Shown: positions 33,984 to 42,568 of the stretch, piece by piece | How positions within the stretch are numbered: position 1 is the stretch's first letter | Layout: the number at the start of each line of letters is the position of its first letter | Source: Paractinoplanes durhamensis | GTDB lineage: Bacteria; Actinomycetota; Actinomycetes; Mycobacteriales; Micromonosporaceae | Reading direction: 5' to 3' | DNA: 64,000 nucleotides | Assembly (NCBI RefSeq): GCF_016862175.1 | Contig: NZ_BOML01000034.1 | Span: 1-64,000, forward strand | Translations under genes and position numbers: made by a program | The notes under the pieces: generated by a model | What the model saw: only the letters and a program-made list of their open reading frames with translations | The model's database searches: none | Told to the model about the DNA's origin: nothing

Positions 33984-34538
33984 GTGAACCCGCCGAGCAC
34001 CGTCGACGACCTGATCTCCCGGCCCGGGCCGGTCAAATATCTGCTGTTCTGGGGGCATCGGCCGCAGCGGGACGGCAGCGTCGGTGCGGGGTGCCTGAGC
34101 CAGTGGTGGCCGGTCGAGTTCACCGTGGACGGTGTGGTTTTCCGCAGCGCCGAGCACTACATGATGTGGCGCAAGGCGATGCTGTTCGGCGACGAGGAGA
34201 TGGCCGCGCGGATCGTGGCGGCGGGGCATCCGCGCGACGCGAAGATGCTCGGGCGTGGGGTGGCCGGCTTCGACGACCGGGTCTGGGTCGAGCAGCGCTT
34301 CGCGATCGTGGTCGAGGCGAGCCGGGCCAAGTTCGGTCAGCACGACGACCTGCGGGCCTGGCTGCTCGGCACCGGTGACCGGGTGCTGGTGGAGGCCAGC
34401 CCGACCGACCGGGTGTGGGGGATCGGCCTGGCCGCGGCCGACCCGCGGGCCACCGAACCGACCCGGTGGGAAGGGCTCAACCTTCTGGGCTTTGCCCTGA
34501 TGCGGGCCCGCGCCGACCTGGCAGAGTGGGCGTCATGA
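33984..34538 (+). CDS. NADAR family protein (YbiA-like)
   Basis: A 184-residue NADAR protein. Typical features are YLLFWGHRP, CLSQWWPVEFTVDGVVFRSAEHYMMWRKA and the closing RWEGLNLLGFALMRAR. YbiA hydrolyses riboflavin-pathway intermediates, and other NADAR proteins remove ADP-ribose from nucleic acid bases. Which applies here is unclear. The start is GTG 33984. The stop overlaps the ATG of the LLM-class oxidoreductase (ATGA), so the two are co-translated. Confidence 0.9.
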   Translation: MNPPSTVDDLISRPGPVKYLLFWGHRPQRDGSVGAGCLSQWWPVEFTVDGVVFRSAEHYMMWRKAMLFGDEEMAARIVAAGHPRDAKMLGRGVAGFDDRVWVEQRFAIVVEASRAKFGQHDDLRAWLLGTGDRVLVEASPTDRVWGIGLAAADPRATEPTRWEGLNLLGFALMRARADLAEWAS

Positions 34539-35377
34539 TTGCCGTCGGAGCCATCGTGCTGCCGCAGAACCCGCCGGAATCCCTTCGCGCCATCGCCCGG
34601 GCCGCCGACTCGGCCGGCCTCGACGAGCTGTGGCTCTGGGAGGACTGCTTCCTCAGCGGCGGGGTCGCGGCGGCCGCGGCCGCGCTGGCCTGGACCGAAA
34701 ATCTCAAGGTCGGCATCGGCATCATGCCGGTGCCGTTCCGCAACGTGGCGCTGTGCGCCATGGAGGTGGCCGCGCTGAGCCGGCTCTCCGGCGGCCGTGC
34801 CCTGCCGGGCATCGGGCACGGCGTGCAGGAATGGATGGGCCAGGTGGGTGCCCGCGCGGCGTCGCCACTGACGCTCCTCCGGGAGTACGCGGTGGCACTG
34901 CGTTCCCTGCTCAGCGGGGAGTCGGTGACGACCCACGGGCGGTATGTGAAGCTCGACGACGTGAAGCTGGACTGGCCGCCGGACGAGGTTCCGCCGATCT
35001 ACATCGGCGCGACCGGGCCGAAGACCCTGGCCCTGGCCGGCGAAGTGGGCGACGGGACGGTCCTGACCGGCGGCACGTCCTCGGCCGGGGTGTCGGCGGC
35101 ACTCAAGCACATCGCCGGGCCGGCCTCGCACGAGATGGTGGTGTTCATCCCGGCCGCGTTCGGGCCGGACGGCGGCGAGCGGCTGCTCGACCAGCAGAAG
35201 CGGTATGGCATCGACGTCCCCGGCGTGTCCGGCACGCCCGAGGAGATGGCAGCCGGCCTGCGCGAGTTCATCGACGGCGGGGCCACCCGGCTGATCCTGC
35301 AGCCGACCGCGGACGATCCCGACCCGGTGGCGTTCGTGGCGCGGGTGGCCGAGGAGATCCGGCCGCTGATCAACTGA
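34535..35377 (+). CDS. LLM-class (F420-dependent-like) oxidoreductase
   Basis: A 280-residue luciferase-like TIM-barrel oxidoreductase. Family patterns are LDELWLWEDCFLSGGVAAAA, VGIGIMPVPFRNVALCAMEVA, LPGIGHGVQEWMGQVG and PIYIGATGPKTLALAGEVGDG. Actinobacterial members of this length usually use coenzyme F420, sometimes FMN. The ATG at 34535 overlaps the NADAR stop. Given YbiA's link to flavin precursors, co-translation hints at a flavin or deazaflavin context (inference). Confidence 0.9.
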   Translation: MIAVGAIVLPQNPPESLRAIARAADSAGLDELWLWEDCFLSGGVAAAAAALAWTENLKVGIGIMPVPFRNVALCAMEVAALSRLSGGRALPGIGHGVQEWMGQVGARAASPLTLLREYAVALRSLLSGESVTTHGRYVKLDDVKLDWPPDEVPPIYIGATGPKTLALAGEVGDGTVLTGGTSSAGVSAALKHIAGPASHEMVVFIPAAFGPDGGERLLDQQKRYGIDVPGVSGTPEEMAAGLREFIDGGATRLILQPTADDPDPVAFVARVAEEIRPLIN

Positions 35378-35476
35378 CCGAGCGATGCCCGTCACGTGTC
35401 GCATACTCGCGCCCGGCCGGTTCGATAGCCTCGGATCGGGCGGCCGCGGTGATCATGCCGCGGCAGACAGGGGGAC

Positions 35477-36238
35477 GTGGTGACGCGGTATGTGGCGATC
35501 GGGGACAGTTTTACCGAAGGCCTCGGGGATCCACTTCCGGACGGCACCCAGCGGGGCTGGGCCGATCTCGTCGCCGCCGGCTTGGCGGCCGGCCAGAACG
35601 AGACGATCGAGTACGCGAACCTCGCCATCCGCGGGCGCCTGCTGCAGTCGATCGTCGACGACCAGCTGACGGCGGCCCTGGCGTTGACGCCGGCGCCCAC
35701 CATGCTGTCGCTCAACGGCGGCGGCAACGACATGATGCGTCCCGGCGGCGACATGCCCCGGCTGGTCAAGCTGACCGAGCAGGCGCTGGCCCGGTGCGCC
35801 GACGCCGGTGTGCACGTGGTGCTGCTCAGCGGCGCCGACCCGTCGGCCCGGCTCCCGTTCGGCAGCATGATGCGCCGTCGCGGCGAGGAGCTGACCACCG
35901 AGGTCGCGAAGTTCGCCGACCGGGACGGCATCACGTTCGTCGACGTCTTCCACGACGTGGAGATCCGCCGCGCCGGATATTGGTCGGCGGACCGCCTGCA
36001 TCTGAACACGAACGGCCACCGCCGGGTCGCCGGCCTGGTGCTGGCGGCGCTCGGCCACACGACCGAGGCGCACGTCATCGACGCGGGGCCGGACGAGCGG
36101 CGCGGGGTGCTGACCGAGGCCGGCTACTACCGCGAGCACGTCCTGCCCTGGCTGAACCGCCGGGTCCGGGGCCAGTCCTCCGGCGACAACCGCACCGGCA
36201 AATACCTCGACTGGACCCCGATCAAGATCCCGGCCTGA
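35477..36238 (+). CDS. SGNH/GDSL-family hydrolase
   Basis: A 253-residue cytoplasmic-looking esterase/lipase fold protein. Block I is AIGDSFTEGL (nucleophile Ser), block III SLNGGGNDM (oxyanion Asn), block V DRLHLNTNGH (Asp-x-x-His). No signal peptide. GGGGAC precedes GTG 35477; GTG 35480 is one codon later. Substrate unknown. The 3' end lies in a repeat-rich intergenic region. Confidence 0.9.
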   Translation: MVTRYVAIGDSFTEGLGDPLPDGTQRGWADLVAAGLAAGQNETIEYANLAIRGRLLQSIVDDQLTAALALTPAPTMLSLNGGGNDMMRPGGDMPRLVKLTEQALARCADAGVHVVLLSGADPSARLPFGSMMRRRGEELTTEVAKFADRDGITFVDVFHDVEIRRAGYWSADRLHLNTNGHRRVAGLVLAALGHTTEAHVIDAGPDERRGVLTEAGYYREHVLPWLNRRVRGQSSGDNRTGKYLDWTPIKIPA

Positions 36239-36261
36239 CAGGGCCGGACCGCGGGCCAGGC

Positions 36262-36375
36262 CGGTCAGACAAAAGGCCGGTCAGGCCGGTCAGACCGGTC
36301 AGACCGGTCAGACAAAAGGCCGGTCAGGCCGGTCAGGCCGGTCAGACCGGTCAGACCGGTCAGACAAAGGCTGGT
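36262..36375. repeat. 9-bp tandem repeat array in 3' intergenic DNA
   Basis: Variants of the nonamer GGTCAGRCC (with palindromic GACCGGTC cores) repeat about twelve times, interrupted three times by CAGACAAAAGG-type spacers (36266, 36309, 36361). The array fills the gap between the convergent SGNH and GNAT stops, and could form hairpins acting as a bidirectional terminator. Confidence 0.85.
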
Positions 36376-36926
36376 CAGGCCGGTGGCAGGGCGCGCAGCC
36401 GCACGTGGTCGTCGTGCCAGACCTCGCCGACCCGGAACCGCTTAACGCCGATCACGTCGAAGCCGTGCTTCGTGTAGAACTTCGCGGCCCGCTCGTTGCG
36501 CTGGTTGACCCCGAGCCAGGAGAACTCCACCCCGGTGCCGGCCGCCGCCGCGAGCGTCGCCGTCATCAGCGCCGCCGCGGCCCCGGACCCGTGCCGCTCC
36601 GGCGCCAGGTAGAACTTGCTCAGCTCGATGCTCGGCTTGTCCCCGATCGAGCCCGCGACCGCCGCCGCCACGTCGGCGTCACCGATCGGCCCGCCGATCA
36701 GCATCGAGTAGCCCACCGCGACCCCCTCATCCGCCACGATCAGGATGATCCGCGAAGGATCGCCCAGATAGTCGCGGAAACTCTCCCGGGACAGGTTCGT
36801 CGCGATGAACGCGTCGATGTCGCTCTGCAGCGTGCCAGGCGGGCAGGCCAGCCCGAACGTGCGCGCGGCGAGGTCATGCAGCAGGTCGGTATCGGAAAGC
36901 TCGGCCCGACGGGTCGTGATCGACAT
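36375..36926 (-). CDS. GNAT-family N-acetyltransferase
   Basis: A 183-residue acetyltransferase. The acetyl-CoA motif region reads FYLAPERHGSGAAAALM (variant of Q/RxxGxG/A), and the C-terminal motif is NERAAKFYTKHGFDVIG. ATG 36926 is the natural start (MSITTRRAEL). It is divergent from the GH20 gene; the starts are only 25 bp apart. Substrate unknown. Confidence 0.9.
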   Translation of the reverse strand: MSITTRRAELSDTDLLHDLAARTFGLACPPGTLQSDIDAFIATNLSRESFRDYLGDPSRIILIVADEGVAVGYSMLIGGPIGDADVAAAVAGSIGDKPSIELSKFYLAPERHGSGAAAALMTATLAAAAGTGVEFSWLGVNQRNERAAKFYTKHGFDVIGVKRFRVGEVWHDDHVRLRALPPA

Positions 36927-36951
36927 GGAAAGACAGTTTAAGGTTTCTCTG

Positions 36952-38421
36952 GTGCGCGCAACCTTGAGACGGCTCGGCGACGTCATCCCCCTCCCGGTCT
37001 CGGTGCGGCCCGACCCGGCCGCGAACTTCCACCTGTCTCCCACGGTCTCGGTGAGCGCTGCCCCGGAGGCCGCCGACATCGCCGAACAGCTGGCCCAGCT
37101 GCTGCGGCGAGCCACCGGCCACCCCGTGCCGGTGACCCGGGACGGCGGCTCGATCAGGATTCTGCTCGAGGGGTACGACAAAAATGAGGCGTACCGGATC
37201 GACATCACCGCCGAGAGCGTGACGCTCCGCGCCGGAACCGGAAGCGGCCTCTTCGCCGCCGTCCAGACCCTGCGCCAACTCCTGCCCGCGGAAGCCGCGG
37301 AAGCCGCGGAAATAGAGGTAGTCCCCGGCGGCACCATCGAAGATGAGCCGAGATTCGCCTATCGCGGCGCGATGCTCGACCTGGCCCGCCACTTCTTCAC
37401 CCCGGCCGAGATCCGCTCCTACATCGACACGATCGCCCAGTTCAAGATCAACCACCTGCACCTGCACCTCACCGACGACCAGGGCTGGCGCCTGGAGATC
37501 CCCGGCTGGCCCCGGCTGACGGAGATCGGCGGCGCCGAGGGCACCGGCGTCGACGGCGCCGGCGGCGGCTTCCTCACCCGGCCGGAGTACGCCGACCTGG
37601 TCGCCTACGCCGAACGCCGGTTCGTCACGATCGTCCCCGAGATCGACCTGCCCGGTCACGTCAACGCCGCCCAGGTCGCCTACCCCGAGCTGACCTGCGA
37701 CGGCGAGCCGGTCGGCCCGCGCACCGACGCCGAGGTCGGCTACAGCTCGCTGTGTGCGAACCGCGAGGAGACGTACGCGTTCGTCGAGGACGTGATCCGC
37801 GAAGTGGCCGCCCTGACCCCCGGCCCGTTCCTGCACATCGGCGGCGACGAGGCGTTCTCCACCCCGCCCGAGGACTACCGCACCTTCTTGACCCGGGTGC
37901 TGCCGATGGTCGGCAAGTACGGCAAGCGGGTGGTCGGCTGGCACGAGATGGCCGCGGTCGACCTGCCGCCGACCGCGGTCCCGCAGTACTGGCGGGTCGA
38001 GCCGGCCGACGACGGTGTCGCCCGGGCCGCCCGCACCGGCCACCAGGTGATCATGTCGCCGGCCGACCGCAGCTACCTGGACATGAAGTACGACAAGGAC
38101 AGCCCGCTCGGCCTCGACTGGGCCGGCGTGGTCGGGGTGGAGCGGTCCTACGACTGGGACCCGGCCGTCCGGCTGCCCGGCGTGGGCGAGGAGTCGCTGC
38201 TCGGCGTGGAGGCCCCGCTCTGGTCGGAGACCCTGCGCTCGGTGGCCGACATCGAGTTCATGGCGCTGCCCCGGCTGCTGGCGATCGCGGAGATCGGCTG
38301 GACCCCGCGAGCGGCCCGCGACTGGTCGTCGTTCCGGGCCCGGCTGGCCGGCTTCGGCCCACGCTGGACCGCCGAGGGCGTCAACTTCCACCGTTCCCCG
38401 GAGATCGACTGGGAAGGTTAG
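36952..38421 (+). CDS. GH20 beta-N-acetylhexosaminidase
   Basis: A 489-residue exo-hexosaminidase. An N-terminal alpha/beta domain (about 1-125, GH20b) precedes the barrel with YRGAMLDLARHFF, HLHLHLTDDQGWRLEIPG and the catalytic Asp-Glu pair in HIGGDEAF. The C-terminal wall has LLGVEAPLWSETL. No signal peptide is evident, so it may act on imported GlcNAc-oligosaccharides. GTG 36952 has AAGG nine bases upstream; an in-frame ATG at 36925 overlaps the divergent gene's start. The stop overlaps the convergent P450 stop. Confidence 0.93.
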   Translation: MRATLRRLGDVIPLPVSVRPDPAANFHLSPTVSVSAAPEAADIAEQLAQLLRRATGHPVPVTRDGGSIRILLEGYDKNEAYRIDITAESVTLRAGTGSGLFAAVQTLRQLLPAEAAEAAEIEVVPGGTIEDEPRFAYRGAMLDLARHFFTPAEIRSYIDTIAQFKINHLHLHLTDDQGWRLEIPGWPRLTEIGGAEGTGVDGAGGGFLTRPEYADLVAYAERRFVTIVPEIDLPGHVNAAQVAYPELTCDGEPVGPRTDAEVGYSSLCANREETYAFVEDVIREVAALTPGPFLHIGGDEAFSTPPEDYRTFLTRVLPMVGKYGKRVVGWHEMAAVDLPPTAVPQYWRVEPADDGVARAARTGHQVIMSPADRSYLDMKYDKDSPLGLDWAGVVGVERSYDWDPAVRLPGVGEESLLGVEAPLWSETLRSVADIEFMALPRLLAIAEIGWTPRAARDWSSFRARLAGFGPRWTAEGVNFHRSPEIDWEG

Positions 38422-39620
38422 GCGACCACGATCCGTGGCCCGTCGGTGACCCGGGCCGGGATCCGCCCCAGGGAGATCGACAGGTCCTGCGGCGGCAGGT
38501 AGTGCTCGAGCCGGGCCAGCCGCTGCGCGATCGTGCCGAGCAGCGCGACGGTGATCTGCTCGCCCGGGCAGCGATGCCCGGCGCGCGGGTCGCCGCCACC
38601 CTGCGGGATCAGCTCGAACTCGCCGACCGGCCGGTCGAGGAACCGCTCCGGCCGGAACTCGTAGGGCTCCGGCCAGACCCGCGGATCGTGGTGCTGACCG
38701 TAGACATCGAGCAGCACCAGAGTGCCCGGCCGGATGTCGGTCCGCTGGAAGTGCAGGTCACGGGCGGCCCGCCCGCCGATGAACGGCACGAACGGGTAGA
38801 ACCGCCGCACCTCGTGGACGAACGCGAGGGCATACCGATCATCGCTCGCCAGCCGGGCCCGGACCCGCGGCCACCGCTCCATCGCATGCGCCGCGAAGGA
38901 GACCAGGTAGGTGACGGCGGTAGCGGGCCGGACGATGTTGATGAGCTCGACGGCCGCGGTCCGAGCGTCCAGGAGATAACCGTCGGCGGTGTGGTGCGCG
39001 ATCGCCGACAACGCGGTCGGACCAGGCTCTTCACGGCGTACATCCGCAATAAGCCGAGCCCACCGACGCTCCCGCCGCCGTCGCGCCAGCCGGGCCCGCG
39101 CCTGGCGCGGCCCCGCGGCCGCAAACCCATCAACCATCGCCACCATGTCCCGGGCCAGGGCGTTCCGGTCACGCTCATTTTGAGGTACGCCCACCCAGCG
39201 GCCCACCGCCACCGCAATGACCCGGGCGACCTCGTCGAACAGTGAAAAAGATGGTCCACCGCGCCACTCGTCGGCCGCTTCGTCGAACGCCCCGCCCACC
39301 TGCTTGGCCAGGGTTTCCACGCCGTCGCCGGCGAGCAGCGCGACGAACAGGGCCTTGCGCAGCTCGTGCGCCCGCCCGTCGAGGGTGTGCACCGCGCCCC
39401 GGCCGAACAGGGTGTCGAGCCCCGGGATCGCGTCGTGCCGTTCGATGTTGCCGTCCGCGTAGAAGAACCGGGCCGCGGCCGGCCCGCCGATCGCCACCGC
39501 CGGCCGGCCGAGCACCCGCATCGGCGTCGGCTGCCCGTGGGTGCGCCGCCGCAGATCCGGCAACCAGGCGTAGCCCTTGATCGGAATGGCGAGGGTCTGG
39601 TCGAGGCCCACCGTGGCCAT
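38418..39620 (-). CDS. CYP152-family cytochrome P450 (fatty-acid peroxygenase-like)
   Basis: A 400-residue P450. The heme ligand region is GGGDPRAGHRCPGEQIT (Cys in RCPG) and the ExxR helix is EVRRFYP. The I-helix reads INIVRPATAVTYL: instead of the usual acid-alcohol pair it has Arg-Pro, the hallmark of CYP152 enzymes (P450 BSbeta, SPalpha, OleT) that use H2O2 to hydroxylate or decarboxylate fatty acids without redox partners. No ferredoxin gene is nearby, consistent with that. ATG 39620 opens MATVGLDQTLAIPIKGYAWL, matching the family's start. Confidence 0.9.
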   Translation of the reverse strand: MATVGLDQTLAIPIKGYAWLPDLRRRTHGQPTPMRVLGRPAVAIGGPAAARFFYADGNIERHDAIPGLDTLFGRGAVHTLDGRAHELRKALFVALLAGDGVETLAKQVGGAFDEAADEWRGGPSFSLFDEVARVIAVAVGRWVGVPQNERDRNALARDMVAMVDGFAAAGPRQARARLARRRRERRWARLIADVRREEPGPTALSAIAHHTADGYLLDARTAAVELINIVRPATAVTYLVSFAAHAMERWPRVRARLASDDRYALAFVHEVRRFYPFVPFIGGRAARDLHFQRTDIRPGTLVLLDVYGQHHDPRVWPEPYEFRPERFLDRPVGEFELIPQGGGDPRAGHRCPGEQITVALLGTIAQRLARLEHYLPPQDLSISLGRIPARVTDGPRIVVA

Positions 39621-39765
39621 CCGTATCCCCTTCCATGACTGCCTGGAATCGGCGCGCAAGATTTCCTTAATTCTTCCCGCCACCGGACTCCGCGTCTGGC
39701 GTTTGTGTCGGTGGGCCGTTTTAGGCTGTGCCCCGTCCTGTTGGGTAGAGACGACGGAGGTCGGG

Positions 39766-41643
39766 GTGCGCGACGGCAACCGGGCGACGGTCACCGCAGC
39801 CATGTTCGCCGGGTTTTTGCTGGTGGCGTGGCTCCAGGTGATGGCGGCGCTGCTCATCGTGTTGCTGGTGCTGAAGGTCCTGCCCGGCGCCGCCGCGGTG
39901 CGGATCGCGCTCCCGCTCGTGATCGCTACTGCGGGTTTGTTGTGGTATGCGACGGTTCGTGCCCTCCGGCTGCGCCGCCCGAGCCTGGCCGGCGTGGCCG
40001 TCACCCGAAAGGACGCGCCCGCGTTGTGGGCGATGATCGACGACGCGGCCACCGCTGCCGGGGTCAAGGCGCCCGACGCGGTGACGGTGGTGGCCGGCGC
40101 CGCGGTCACCCTGGTCGAGCACGTCCGGCTGACCGGCCTGCTCGGCGGCCGCCGCGAGCTGTTCATCGGCATGCCGGTCCTGCTGGCCTGGGACGAGTCG
40201 TGGCTGCGGGCCGCGGTCGCGCACGAGCTGGCGCACGGGTCGCCCAAGCTGGGCCGGTTCGCCGCGATGGCCTACCGCGGCCGGGGTGCCCTGGGCCGCA
40301 TCGTGCCGCGCATCCCGCGGCGCAGCCCGGCCGGCCCGGCGCTGCGCGCCTACGCCCGCTGGTTCCACCGGGTCGACGCACCGTTCGCCCGCGAGCAGGA
40401 GCTCCTCGCCGACCGGATCGCGGCCGAGTTCGCCGGTGGCCGGGCCGCGGCCGGGGTGCTGCGCGACGGCCCGGCTCTCGAGGGCCTGCAGCAGCTCTTC
40501 CACGCGGAATACCTGAGCCCCGGCTGGCAGTCCGGCTTCGTGCCGGACGACGTGTTCGGCGGTTTCCTGCGGGTGCTGGCGGCCCGCGCCGACGACCTGG
40601 CCATGCTGCGCGCGGTCGAGCCGGAGGCGCCGGGGGAGTGGGACCCGCATCCGCCGCTGCCCGAGCGGCTGGCCGCGCTGTCCGCGCTGACCATCGAGGG
40701 TCCCGACCGGGCCGAGCCGGCCGCGGCCGGCGATCTGCTGCCCGAGCTGCCCAGCCTGGGCAAGGCGCTGCAGCTGGTGGCGTTCCCGCCGGCCGGGCGC
40801 ACGGTCACCGGGTGGGACGAGTTCTTCGGCGCCGCCCGGCTGGCCGAGATGGAGCGCGAGGCCGATGCGTCGCTGCGGGCCGTCTCCCGGGTGGCCGGCA
40901 GCCCGGTGACCGGCGCGTCCGACGTGCTCGACCTCGCCACCGACGGCCGCCTCCGCAAGATCGCCGAGACGGTCTTCGACGACCTGCCGGCCGAGGAGAC
41001 GACCGCCCGGATCGCCGAGCTGATCGCCCTGCTGCTGGCGCTGGCCGCGCTGCACGGCGGGGTGGCCCGCTGGCGGCACAGCTGGATGGGCACGGCCGAG
41101 GTGGTCGCGGCCGACGGCTCGCACCTCGACCTGACCGGCGCCGCCGAGCTGGTCACCGACCCGGCCACGGTCGCCGAGGCCCGGGAGCGGATCGCCGCGA
41201 TGGGCATCGACCCGGCGGCCGCCGCGGCGGCCGGCACCCGGCCGCCGGCCCGGGTTCCGGTGATCGGTGGGGTGGTCAATGTGCTGGTCGACGGCGTGCG
41301 CAGCGACCTGCTGATCGTCGAGACCGGCCTGGTGCTGGTGCCCGGCCTGCCGCGCTCGCGCAACGGCGAGGCGAAACGGCGGCTCAGCCGGCTGGCCGCC
41401 GACGGCGTGCTGTCCGACGGCAGCCCGGCCGGCCGCGAGGCGCCCGCCGAGGGCGTCAGCCGGTTCGTGCCGTTCACCGATCTGGCCGGTGCGTCGGCGA
41501 ACCGCAACGGCCGCCGTTCCTGGGCGATGAACCTGCACGACGGCGGCACGATCAATGTCCGGACGGCCCTCGACTCCGACGAGCTGCCGGGCGGTTGGAC
41601 GGCGCTCGACGACGCTGTGGCGTTCCTCACCAGCACCCGCTGA
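39766..41643 (+). CDS. Membrane M48-like zinc metalloprotease
   Basis: A 625-residue protein. Two N-terminal membrane segments (VTAAMFAGFLLVAWLQVMAA, IALPLVIATAGLLWY) precede an M48-type catalytic region with VAHELAHGSPKLG (HExxH) and the third ligand Glu in EQELLADRIAA. A long C-terminal extension (about 300-625) has a further hydrophobic helix and unknown beta-rich domains. GTG 39766 follows CGGAGG. HtpX/Oma1-like quality control is possible, but the tail is unlike those. The TGA forms the first bases of a 23-bp repeat. Confidence 0.82.
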   Translation: MRDGNRATVTAAMFAGFLLVAWLQVMAALLIVLLVLKVLPGAAAVRIALPLVIATAGLLWYATVRALRLRRPSLAGVAVTRKDAPALWAMIDDAATAAGVKAPDAVTVVAGAAVTLVEHVRLTGLLGGRRELFIGMPVLLAWDESWLRAAVAHELAHGSPKLGRFAAMAYRGRGALGRIVPRIPRRSPAGPALRAYARWFHRVDAPFAREQELLADRIAAEFAGGRAAAGVLRDGPALEGLQQLFHAEYLSPGWQSGFVPDDVFGGFLRVLAARADDLAMLRAVEPEAPGEWDPHPPLPERLAALSALTIEGPDRAEPAAAGDLLPELPSLGKALQLVAFPPAGRTVTGWDEFFGAARLAEMEREADASLRAVSRVAGSPVTGASDVLDLATDGRLRKIAETVFDDLPAEETTARIAELIALLLALAALHGGVARWRHSWMGTAEVVAADGSHLDLTGAAELVTDPATVAEARERIAAMGIDPAAAAAAGTRPPARVPVIGGVVNVLVDGVRSDLLIVETGLVLVPGLPRSRNGEAKRRLSRLAADGVLSDGSPAGREAPAEGVSRFVPFTDLAGASANRNGRRSWAMNLHDGGTINVRTALDSDELPGGWTALDDAVAFLTSTR

Positions 41644-41709
41644 TCACGAGCCAAGCCGCCCGTTGATCACGAGCCAAGCCGCCCGTTGATCACGAGCCAA
41701 GCCGTCCGT
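41641..41709. repeat. 23-bp tandem repeat, three copies
   Basis: Three copies of TGATCACGAGCCAAGCCGCC-CGT (third has one change) begin exactly with the protease stop codon. A degenerate TGATCAAGAG continuation follows. Each copy contains TGATCA. Confidence 0.9.
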
Positions 41710-41733
41710 TGATCAAGAGTCGGCCCGCGTCGG

Positions 41734-41871
41734 TCAAGAGCATCCTGGCGCGTTCCAGACTGCGCCGAAACCGGCACTGCCCAGCCTGAACTTCCGCACC
41801 TGCGGTTCCGTGACCCAAGTCAGGCGTCTCATCCGCGACGAATGAGCAACCAGGCGATCACCTTCAGTCAC
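41734..41871 (-). CDS. Possible small peptide gene (45 aa)
   Basis: From GTG 41871 (GAGG upstream) a short frame encodes 45 residues; an internal ATG at 41832 would give 32 (MRRLTWVTEPQ ... RLGSAGFGAVWNAPGCS). The C-terminal end is Gly/Ala-rich with Trp and a penultimate Cys, reminiscent of peptide-natural-product cores, but I recognise no family and no modifying enzyme is adjacent. GC3 is lower than in neighbouring genes. The gap 41644-41968 holds nothing else apart from the repeat. Confidence 0.25.
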   Translation of the reverse strand: MTEGDRLVAHSSRMRRLTWVTEPQVRKFRLGSAGFGAVWNAPGCS

Positions 41872-41968
41872 AATAGCCTCAGCGGTTGTTCGCTTGCCGT
41901 TTCCGGAAATGGGTAGTGATGTGCCGGGATGTGGCCGGATGATCGTCTTGACACGGGGGAGGTCACTG

Positions 41969-42484
41969 ATGGATCGGGGACCCGCGGCGCTCTTCGGGGC
42001 GATCGTCGCGGTGGGATTGGGTCCGGCGATGTGGTTGGGGGTGCGGCTCAGCACGGTCGAGGTCGCGCCGTCGAAGCCACCGGCAGTCGTCGGCGAGCAC
42101 ACTTCCGGTCCGGACCGCCTGGTCGGCGGGACGGGCGCGGGCGACAGCCCACTCGGGGACGAGCCCGAGGTGCAGGGCACACCGCGCGGCAAAATATTGC
42201 CGCTGACCAGGTCGGCGTCGCCGACGCCGTCCGTCACGAGCACCTCGCCGTCGCCCGCCGCGACCTCCGCGTCGCCGAGCAGCGCGCCGGCCACCGATCC
42301 GCAGTCGACGCCACCCACCGAGTCCACGACCACCCCGGCCACGCCGCCGACCGAGAGCACCACCCGGCCCACCGCGGCGCCCGACCCGCCGCCCGTCGGC
42401 AGCAGCGGCCCGGCCGGTCCGGGCGCGGGGCTGACCCAGAGCGGCGAAAGCGGCGGGATCGCCGCCGGTTCGGCACTGGGCTGA
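41969..42484 (+). CDS. Membrane-anchored Pro/Ser/Thr-rich protein
   Basis: A 171-residue protein. One N-terminal membrane segment (ALFGAIVAVGLGPAMWLGV) is followed by an extracellular low-complexity region rich in Pro, Ser and Thr (TPPTESTTTPATPPTESTT), a likely O-glycosylated stalk. No folded domain is evident. ATG 41969 follows GGGGGAGG. A strong hairpin ends the unit. Confidence 0.7.
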   Translation: MDRGPAALFGAIVAVGLGPAMWLGVRLSTVEVAPSKPPAVVGEHTSGPDRLVGGTGAGDSPLGDEPEVQGTPRGKILPLTRSASPTPSVTSTSPSPAATSASPSSAPATDPQSTPPTESTTTPATPPTESTTRPTAAPDPPPVGSSGPAGPGAGLTQSGESGGIAAGSALG

Positions 42485-42514
42485 CCTGGGGTTTCCGCAA
42501 ACGGCAGCAGGACG

Positions 42515-42556
42515 ACAGCGAGACGGCAGTGCGAATCCGCACTGCCGTCTCGCTGT
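42515..42556 (+). terminator. Long-stem terminator
   Basis: A perfect 19-bp stem (ACAGCGAGACGGCAGTGCG and complement) with AATC loop lies 30 bp after the stop at 42484, making it one of the most stable hairpins in the window. Confidence 0.9.
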
Positions 42557-42568
42557 GCGACCCATAAA

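Noticed and set aside
35453..36139. Minus-strand frames opposite the SGNH hydrolase
   Set aside because: Shadow frames; the plus strand carries all catalytic blocks.
39721..41538. 605-codon minus-strand frame
   Set aside because: Antisense to the M48-like protease, which has intact catalytic motifs and a good ribosome site.
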